This document shows positions 58,296-64,000 of a stretch of 64,000 nucleotides of DNA, piece by piece. Made by a program: the position numbers and the translations under genes. The stretch is from JAXDJH01 sp034663635 (GTDB lineage: Bacteria; Actinomycetota; CADDZG01; WHSQ01), in contig JAXDJH010000026.1 of NCBI GenBank assembly GCA_034663635.1, positions 78,328 through 142,327 of the forward strand, in the 5' to 3' direction. The notes beneath the pieces are model-generated. The model saw only the letters and a list, made by a program, of their open reading frames with translations, did no database searches and had not been told where the DNA came from. How positions within the stretch are numbered: the stretch's first letter is position 1; the number at the start of each line of letters is the position of its first letter.

Positions 58296-58880
58296 CTACC
58301 GGCCGGCGTCCACCGTCGTTCGGTCCTCTTCAGCTGCCAGATCGATGACCTCATCGCCTTCGTTAGAACCCGCCGTCTGGTCCTGATCGGCGACGGGCAC
58401 CGTTTGGCGACTGGCGATCACCAATCCGGCTACGACGAGGCCTGCCGCGAGCGCTGATATCCCCCAGCTGATTCCACCGAATCCGAGATCGAGTGCATTG
58501 TCGATCGAGATTTCACCTGCCCCCGTGAACGCGAGTGCAGTCACAGCTGCGATCAGGACGAGGTTGAACTCGAACCCTCCAGCCGTATTGAAGAAACCGT
58601 TGTCCCCATGGACGGTTGCGATCGCCACCACCATCACCCCGATCACCGCGGCTGCCCCCAGCGGGGTCAGGAAACCCAACGCCACGAGCGATCCACCGCC
58701 CAATTCGGCAAGTCCAGTCACACTGGCGTGGAACCGGCCGGGCTTGAAGCCGAGTGACTCGAGCCATCCACCCGTGCCTGTGATGCCGTGCCCGCCGAAC
58801 CATCCGAAGAGCTTCTGAGCGCCATGGGCGACCATCACTAGACCGACGACGAGTCTCAGGATCAACAGTCCAATAGCCAC
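58296..58880 (-). CDS. DoxX-family membrane protein
   Basis: A 194-residue membrane protein starting at GTG 58880 behind GGAGGACC. The first 125 residues carry the four-helix DoxX pattern: LLILRLVVGLVMVAHGAQKLFGWFGG (N-terminal helix with the HGxQKLFG motif), then GFKPGRFHASVTGLAELGGG. The C-terminal 70 residues form another hydrophobic segment and an acidic tail. DoxX proteins are associated with thiosulphate oxidation or redox balance in some organisms, but most, including this one, have no assigned function. Monocistronic by appearance. Confidence 0.85.
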   Translation of the reverse strand: MAIGLLILRLVVGLVMVAHGAQKLFGWFGGHGITGTGGWLESLGFKPGRFHASVTGLAELGGGSLVALGFLTPLGAAAVIGVMVVAIATVHGDNGFFNTAGGFEFNLVLIAAVTALAFTGAGEISIDNALDLGFGGISWGISALAAGLVVAGLVIASRQTVPVADQDQTAGSNEGDEVIDLAAEEDRTTVDAGR

Positions 58881-58982
58881 GGGGTCCTCCGTTCAGTCGA
58901 CTGAAGAATGCGTACCCGTCGACGGCCCAGCTGAAGCCTCTGATGGGTAGCCCCAGGGGTCAGGAGCCCTGCTGTCCCGGAT

Positions 58983-59417
58983 CTAGCCGGCGGTGGGCTC
59001 GGTTACCGACCCACGGGCTGCGGCGCGGACTCGGATGAACTCGAGTACCGACTTGATCTGGCCTTTGTCAAAGCTGTCGACGGCACCGGCATCCACCATC
59101 TTGTCGTGCACGGCCGGGCGCCCAGAGGACGTGAACCCCACGACCTCGACTCTTGGCCACCTCGACTTGATCTCGCGTGTGGCATCGATCCCGTCCATCA
59201 CCGGCATTTGTAGATCCATCACGACGACATCCGGCCGAAGGAGCTCGACCTTCTCGAGCGCTTGTTCTCCATCTTCCGCTTCGCCGACCAGGTCGCATTT
59301 CGCCTCGCGGGACAGCGCCAGCTCGAACATGAGGCGAATCTCGGGGCTGTCGTCGACGATCAGCACCCGGAGGGCCTCTCGCCGCTCGGTCTCCATTAGA
59401 CGGGGGTCATGCTCCAT
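58983..59417 (-). CDS. Stand-alone response regulator receiver protein
   Basis: A 144-residue CheY-like receiver with no output domain. It begins LRVLIVDDSPEIRLMF (acidic pair near residues 22-23), has the phosphorylation site DVVVMDLQMPVMDG with Asp near residue 66, Thr/Ser in VVGFTSSGRP and the conserved Lys in DSFDKGQIKS. No histidine kinase is adjacent in the window. It follows the GH114 gene on the same strand with 115 bases between, so it may have its own promoter. It probably acts by protein-protein contact. Confidence 0.9.
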   Translation of the reverse strand: MEHDPRLMETERREALRVLIVDDSPEIRLMFELALSREAKCDLVGEAEDGEQALEKVELLRPDVVVMDLQMPVMDGIDATREIKSRWPRVEVVGFTSSGRPAVHDKMVDAGAVDSFDKGQIKSVLEFIRVRAAARGSVTEPTAG

Positions 59418-59532
59418 GCACCTATCGTCCGTTTTGTCCTTAGATAGGGGAATACGTAAAACGTCGTAATTCTCCTTTGGGTTATCTCGACCCTAGGGAC
59501 GGGCTGCGGTCCGCTTGTGGAGGGCCGAAGCC

Positions 59533-60315
59533 CTAAGGGCAGACCCTTCGCCACGCGTCCAAGTTCAACCGTTTCTTCAGCGCGAAGAATCCCATCTCGG
59601 TTGCCGGCCCACAGAACTCGCTCATTGCCAACTCGTACTCGAGCACAAAGACCGGTTTGTCGGCGGCGATGAATCGTTCGTACGGCTCGCATTCGTCGTA
59701 GTCGAAACAAGACTCGTTGATCACGAAGTCATAGCTCGGCTCCAGTTGCTCGACGAGCTCCGGGACGTTCTTCAAACCGGCTGCCAGGCCGTTGTCGTGA
59801 GCGACTTCCGCGAGCATCCGGTCGTAGGCAACCTGGTGACGCCGGCGAAGCGGGAATCCCGTTCGGTTGCTGTAGCCGTTGACGTTGTCGAACTCGATCG
59901 CGTCGAAGCCTTTCTCGGCGCATAGACGCATGCGCTCGCCCATGATCGGTCGAAGGATGTCGAGCTTGCGGATGTCAAGCCACTTCTCCCCCGGCCAGCC
60001 TTCAAGCCCCCGCCCCAGCACGCGATCGGGGAAGTCACGTTTGTCCGGACGCCACTTCTCCCACGATCCGGCGCTGATGTAACAGACGACCTTGCGGCCA
60101 TTTGCTTGCAACTCCGCGACGAGCTCGGGCGAGCTTTCGAACATGTCGATGTCGAAAACGGTTGCATCGACGGAGGTGTCGATCTCACCGCTGAACTGGA
60201 TCTGGAAGGTGTCTCCGACGACCGGATCCCAGATCGCGTCCACCTGGGCGCCGGCGGGAAGGGCCGGCAACGACAGACAGAGAAGCGTCGCGAGGGTCCA
60301 GAGCCGAGCGTTCAT
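59533..60315 (-). CDS. Secreted GH114-like endo-alpha-1,4-polygalactosaminidase
   Basis: A 260-residue exported glycosidase of the GH114 type. A signal peptide (RLWTLATLLCLSLPALPAGA, residues 3-22) precedes the TIM-barrel domain: WDPVVGDTFQIQFSGEIDTS, FDIDMFESSPELV, VVCYISAGSWEKWRPDK, GWPGEKWLDIRKLDIL and the acidic FDAIEFDNVNGYSNRTGF, where family members keep catalytic acids. A pair of cysteines (ESCFDYDECEP) and EFCGPATEMGF follow. Such enzymes cut galactosamine-rich polysaccharide; the actual substrate is unproven. Secretion suggests extracellular action. Confidence 0.84.
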   Translation of the reverse strand: MNARLWTLATLLCLSLPALPAGAQVDAIWDPVVGDTFQIQFSGEIDTSVDATVFDIDMFESSPELVAELQANGRKVVCYISAGSWEKWRPDKRDFPDRVLGRGLEGWPGEKWLDIRKLDILRPIMGERMRLCAEKGFDAIEFDNVNGYSNRTGFPLRRRHQVAYDRMLAEVAHDNGLAAGLKNVPELVEQLEPSYDFVINESCFDYDECEPYERFIAADKPVFVLEYELAMSEFCGPATEMGFFALKKRLNLDAWRRVCP

Positions 60316-60400
60316 CTGCGCTCCCGGGGGTCGGGGGTCTATAGAGCAGATGGTAGTTCCGGCCGATTCTTCAAACCACCGAGTTCGGCGTCTTAGGGGG

Positions 60401-61894
60401 TTAGCTGAGGTCGATCCCCGCTAGGTACCCGACGACTGCCTCGGACCCCACGTCCTTGTCGCCGCCCTGCGAACACGTCATCACGCAGGCATCGACCCAC
60501 GAACTCCACACCTGTCCGTCGGGAGCGATCGTGACATCGATGAAGTCGAGGATCTGCAGACCGCAACGCCCGGGGCCACACGTGGTCCGTTTGAGAGGAT
60601 CGTGCGCGTCGTTGACGGTGGTCGAGTAGAAAACAGGATCCTTCGCGAGTGCGTTCTTCGTCACGGTCAGATACCCATTCCACGTCGTGTTCTTGTACTC
60701 ATCCGGCGGTGGGCAGGGGAGCTGCGCGACTGCACAGTGCGGGTTGGTCTGCGTTCCGGGGGATTCAGGGAATGGGAACCCTGGTGAATTCGTCGTGCCC
60801 ATGTAGGCGATCGCGACCTTTCCGACTCCCCCGACGTCGAGGCTGGGAAGGCCGGTCTCGTTCACTCCCGGCGCTCCGACCATCAGCGGCTTGGTCCAGG
60901 TCTTGCCACCATCGCGCGAGATGACGAGGTACATCATCCTGTCGAACCCGGAATAGGCGTAATAGATGTTGTTCTTGCGATCCGTGGCGACGCTGGCTTC
61001 ATGATCCGATACGCCGTTTGTGGCCACCTGAACAACCTCCCAAGTCGCGCCGTCGTTCCTACTGATGGCGAGCCACGGTTGGTGGCAGTGCCCCTTCGGG
61101 AGGTAGACAGTTCCGTCAAGACCGACGTGCCCATGTCCGTGGAGGCCTCCGCAGCGGCCGTCCTGTTGTGTGGGATTCTCCGGATCCACCCCCGGCTGCT
61201 GGGCCCCCGGGTCGATACCGGCGAAAGGTGGTGTCCCCGTTGGACTGAACGTAAGGCCACCATCGAGCGATCTGGAACAAGAGGAAGTCGCGATGTCGTT
61301 CCAGCAGTAGTAGACGATGTGGGGGAAGCCGACCGTTGGCGTGATAGCCGGAGGTCCGGAGAACAAAGTCTGGTGGTCGTTAACGGCTCGGCCGCATGCC
61401 AATGGATTCGTGGTCCACGACTCACCTTCGTCGTCGCTGAACGAGAGATAAGAACATGCGACCGTCAGGTCGATGGTGAAGATCCTGTCGACGCCTTTGG
61501 CGTCGTCGACCCAGAGGTACGGATCGAACGAGAGGAGCTGCGCGTTGCGCCCGTTCAATTGGGGCGACACGAATTCCCACGATTCACCGTCGTTGCTTGA
61601 CCGAGCCACCTCTACCCGAGTGTTGCCCTGGATGGCCGTGTAGAAGACGTTGCCCTTGTTGGTAACGCCCAGCGTCGGCTCGCCTGCGTTGACCGGGAGC
61701 TTGTCGACCGTGATCCGAGAGAGGCGGGCATCCGGTCCCGGAGGCGCGCCGTGTATCGGAGCCCCTCCAGCGTGATGGGCGACCGCTCGCGGGCCGGAGC
61801 CGTCCCCGCTGGACGCGGGTCCTGCTCCCCACATGGCCGTGGCCACGAGCGCCATGGTGATAGCGGTTGCGGCCATCGTGCGTCGGAAGATCAC
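60401..61894 (-). CDS. Secreted BNR-repeat (sialidase-like) protein
   Basis: A 497-residue exported beta-propeller protein. GTG 61894 is chosen because AGGGGGA precedes it and the signal peptide (FRRTMAATAITMALVATAMWG) then sits at the N-terminus; the open frame continues far upstream but overlaps the permease gene. Asp-box/BNR repeats are visible: SSNDGESWEF, FSDDEGESWTT, SRNDGATWEV, SRDGGKTWTK. Several cysteine pairs suggest disulphides. The sialidase Arg triad and nucleophile cannot be confirmed, so the enzymatic role is open; binding or other glycosidase functions are alternatives. It lies downstream of the ABC-2 operon on the same strand with 95 bases between. Confidence 0.76.
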   Translation of the reverse strand: MIFRRTMAATAITMALVATAMWGAGPASSGDGSGPRAVAHHAGGAPIHGAPPGPDARLSRITVDKLPVNAGEPTLGVTNKGNVFYTAIQGNTRVEVARSSNDGESWEFVSPQLNGRNAQLLSFDPYLWVDDAKGVDRIFTIDLTVACSYLSFSDDEGESWTTNPLACGRAVNDHQTLFSGPPAITPTVGFPHIVYYCWNDIATSSCSRSLDGGLTFSPTGTPPFAGIDPGAQQPGVDPENPTQQDGRCGGLHGHGHVGLDGTVYLPKGHCHQPWLAISRNDGATWEVVQVATNGVSDHEASVATDRKNNIYYAYSGFDRMMYLVISRDGGKTWTKPLMVGAPGVNETGLPSLDVGGVGKVAIAYMGTTNSPGFPFPESPGTQTNPHCAVAQLPCPPPDEYKNTTWNGYLTVTKNALAKDPVFYSTTVNDAHDPLKRTTCGPGRCGLQILDFIDVTIAPDGQVWSSWVDACVMTCSQGGDKDVGSEAVVGYLAGIDLS

Positions 61895-61989
61895 GGTTCC
61901 CCCTGAGGATGCGAATTCGCCTTTGCCGAAGGGTTCGCCGTCCGAGAATCGCTTCCTCCACAGGGGCCGAACGTCTAGCCAACACTCGG

Positions 61990-62793
61990 CTAGGACACCA
62001 GCCGCCTGCGCATCAAGCGAACGGCGAGGTACCCGGCGATCACGAACATCCCCACGAGATAGGCGACATGTCCGAGGGTCGCCGCGCTCACCCGCCCGGT
62101 CGTGAGCGATCGCAAGAGGGTGGCCGAGTGATACAGCGGGGTCGCTTTGACGATCGGCTGCAGGAAACCCGGGTAGATGTTGACGGGGAAGAACGTCCCA
62201 GAGAAGAGGAATAGGGGAAACACGATCAGCGTCATGACCTTCTCGAGCGACGAGATCTGTTTTGTGGAGCCGGTGAGGATCATCGCTCCCGCGGACAAAG
62301 CACCGGCGGACAGCATCACTGCAGGTATCCCGAATAAGGCCCACGGCGAGTGGATCAGACCCAGGATCAGCATCACAACGAGGAAGCCTGTCCCGTAGAT
62401 CGTCCCTCGGATCGTTGCCCACACGATCTCCCCCACCGCGATGTCGGGGATCGACACCGGTGTCGTGACGATCCCGTCATAAGTCTTCATCCAATTCAGC
62501 TTGAAGAAGGGCGTGAAGAAACCGTCGAAGACCGCGCCGTTGAGGGTGGATGCAGCAAGAAGGCCGGGCGCGAGGAAGGTCGCGTACCCGATCTGCGCGC
62601 CGGCGAAGGGCACCTTCTCGATGAACTGACCAACTCCGAAACCAACGGCAACCAGATAGAAGAACGGCTCGAAAAAGCCGGATACGAATGCGATCCAGAA
62701 GTGCTTGTACGCCAACAGGTTCCGATGCACGAGTTTCAACGCTCGGTGGGCGGACACCGGCGGGTGAACGATCGTCCGACTCTGAAGGTCCAT
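61990..62793 (-). CDS. ABC-2 type transporter permease, second
   Basis: A 267-residue integral membrane protein with six hydrophobic segments. ATG 62793 shares one base with the stop of the first permease (TGATG), and the protein then starts MDLQSRTIVHPPVSAHRALKLV. Motifs are VSGFFEPFFYLVAVGFGVGQF, and FPLFLFSGTFFPVNIYPGF with the loop before the last helices, matching the NodJ-like ABC-2 permease pattern also seen in its neighbour. Probably the second half of a heterodimeric exporter channel. Substrate unknown; polyketide or glycan export is a common family role. Confidence 0.88.
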   Translation of the reverse strand: MDLQSRTIVHPPVSAHRALKLVHRNLLAYKHFWIAFVSGFFEPFFYLVAVGFGVGQFIEKVPFAGAQIGYATFLAPGLLAASTLNGAVFDGFFTPFFKLNWMKTYDGIVTTPVSIPDIAVGEIVWATIRGTIYGTGFLVVMLILGLIHSPWALFGIPAVMLSAGALSAGAMILTGSTKQISSLEKVMTLIVFPLFLFSGTFFPVNIYPGFLQPIVKATPLYHSATLLRSLTTGRVSAATLGHVAYLVGMFVIAGYLAVRLMRRRLVS

Positions 62794-63551
62794 CAGGCCA
62801 ACAACCTCTTTTCGAGGTTTCGCAGCGCGAACTTGATGCCGATCCCCAAGAGCGTCAGCAGATAGGCAAGGTGCCATAGGGCCGAGAGCCCCAGGTCGTA
62901 GATCGTGAGCTGGCGAACGAGTTCAACGCCGTGGAAGAGCGGGGTCGCCTGGGCCACGATCTGACCCCACAGCGGTAGCTCTTTGATCGGGAAGAACGTT
63001 CCCGACAGAAGGAATAGGGGCGTCACGATGAAACGGAAGATCCACGTGTATGACTCGTCGTTCTGCAGCGTCGATGTGTAGGCGAACACGGGACCGGCAC
63101 AACTCAGTCCGACCAGAATCACCACTGGGATTGCGAAAACGGCGGTCCAGGAGTCGAAGACCCCCATGAAAGCCATCACCGCGAAGAACGGAACCGATAG
63201 TTGGGTCAGGGTCAAAGCGCCCCAACCCATCTCGCCGAAGAGGATGTCGCGGACAGACAGCGGCGACGCCAGCATGGCCTCGTAGTTCCGTTGCCACATG
63301 ATCTTGCTGAGGACGGGATAGGTGGCCGAGAACACGGCACTCTGCATCGCGCTCGACGCAAGGATCCCGGTAGCGAAGAACTGAAGGTAGGTAGCACCAC
63401 CGAAGCTGCGGCCTTCGCTGACCATCGATCCGAGGCCTAGGCCCATCGCAGATAAGAACATCACCGGCGACAGGACGGACAAGAAGAACGACGCCCGCCA
63501 GCCGCGCCAGAAGACGAGGCCATTCCGAACCACGACGTCCGATGCGCTCAT
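62793..63551 (-). CDS. ABC-2 type transporter permease, first
   Basis: A 252-residue permease. ATG 63551 overlaps the ATPase stop by four bases and gives the short cytoplasmic start MSASDVVVRNGLVFWRGW; the frame to 63704 lies inside the ATPase and is not used. Six membrane segments are present, with TPLFLLSGTFFPIKELPLWG near the end, shared with its neighbour (PLFLFSGTFFPVNIYPG) and indicating that the two permeases are paralogues. The three overlapping genes form one operon. Confidence 0.88.
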   Translation of the reverse strand: MSASDVVVRNGLVFWRGWRASFFLSVLSPVMFLSAMGLGLGSMVSEGRSFGGATYLQFFATGILASSAMQSAVFSATYPVLSKIMWQRNYEAMLASPLSVRDILFGEMGWGALTLTQLSVPFFAVMAFMGVFDSWTAVFAIPVVILVGLSCAGPVFAYTSTLQNDESYTWIFRFIVTPLFLLSGTFFPIKELPLWGQIVAQATPLFHGVELVRQLTIYDLGLSALWHLAYLLTLLGIGIKFALRNLEKRLLA

Positions 63552-64000
63552 TCGATCAGCGATCGGCCGGTGATCGTGAGGAAGACATCTTCGAGACCAG
63601 CCCTCCGAACGAGTGCACTTTCGGCCTGTACGCCACTCTCGCTCAGGTTGGACAAGATCGCCTCGCCGGTTTCTGTGTACAGCAGAACCCGGTCCGGCAA
63701 CCACTCCACACGCTCGGCCAAACCCTCCAACGTGGGTTTGAGCTCTTCCCGCTGCTCGTCCGACAGGCGGAGTTCGAGCACCTCTCGTGTGCTGTACCTA
63801 GAGATCAGGTCGCGCGGCGAACCTTCGGCAACGATCTTCGCTTTGTCCATCACAACGAGCCGGTCACAGAGCTGCTCGGCTTCGTCCATGTAGTGCGTCG
63901 TGATCACGAGCGTTACGCCCCTCTGCTTCAGCCGGTAGAGGCGGTCCCAAACGAGGTGGCGTGCCTGCGGATCTAGCCCCGTGGTGGGCTCGTCGAGCAG
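63548..64000 (-). CDS. ABC transporter ATP-binding protein (5' end outside window)
   Basis: The C-terminal 150 codons of an ABC ATPase, cut by the window edge. It begins in Walker B (LLDEPTTGLDPQARH), has the switch His in ITTHYMDEAEQLCDR and the accessory C-terminal domain (RVEWLPDRVLLYTETGEA) that marks NodI/DrrA/CcmA-type exporter ATPases. It is the first gene of the three-gene operon with the two permeases. The missing part should hold Walker A and the signature sequence. Confidence 0.9.
   Translation of the reverse strand: MLDEPTTGLDPQARHLVWDRLYRLKQRGVTLVITTHYMDEAEQLCDRLVVMDKAKIVAEGSPRDLISRYSTREVLELRLSDEQREELKPTLEGLAERVEWLPDRVLLYTETGEAILSNLSESGVQAESALVRRAGLEDVFLTITGRSLIE

Overview
The window reads as chromosomal DNA from a high-GC actinobacterium (Actinomycetota). 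Supporting evidence is the fused E2o/E1o 2-oxoglutarate enzyme Kgd, the DinB-like TIGR03084/TIGR03086 and MDMPI/SCP2 proteins, a TIGR03668-like F420/PPOX split-barrel protein, frequent GTG/TTG starts and many four-base start/stop overlaps. Many secreted or unusual proteins look only distantly like well-studied genera, so an uncultured or deep-branching lineage is likely. This placement is inference from gene content; no rRNA gene is present.

Layout. 0.1-27 kb is ordinary core and accessory chromosome: a zinc metallopeptidase, a small cyclic-nucleotide-binding protein, an ABC-2 exporter, a secreted His-rich beta-helix protein, a membrane-tethered ECF-like sigma factor, an HD-GYP/HEAT pair, two epimerases, two MFS transporters, an RTX-type calcium-repeat protein, an AlkA-like glycosylase, a channel-like protein, kgd, and tRNA-His. 

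27.7-48.6 kb is an integrated mobile element of about 20.9 kb in the 3' end of tRNA-Lys(CTT). It is bounded by perfect 45-bp direct repeats (27706-27750 and 48534-48578), with a tyrosine integrase at the left end and an excisionase-like HTH protein at the right end. Inside lie a three-gene ABC-three-component (ABC-3C) conflict system with a PD-(D/E)xK-like nuclease effector, a MobF relaxase/helicase, a 2914-residue Rhs/YD polymorphic toxin with a coupled candidate immunity gene, a second small protein, and a secreted protein of unknown function. No type IV secretion genes are present, so it is best read as an integrative mobilizable element carrying defence and competition cargo.

48.6-64 kb returns to chromosome: a lipoprotein; a LUD-domain/oxidoreductase operon divergent from a MarR regulator with two TTGCA-N2-TGCAA operators; a coupled signalling pair (a nucleotide cyclase-ATPase-Ser/Thr kinase fusion, then a receptor kinase with a beta-helix ectodomain); a VOC protein; DoxX; a lone response regulator; a GH114 glycosidase; a sialidase-like BNR protein; and a three-gene ABC-2 export operon cut by the window edge.

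The most interesting parts are the element's ABC-3C operon, its Rhs toxin with unassigned C-terminal domain, and the cyclase-kinase operon. Domain assignments were made by eye from motifs; no database search was possible.
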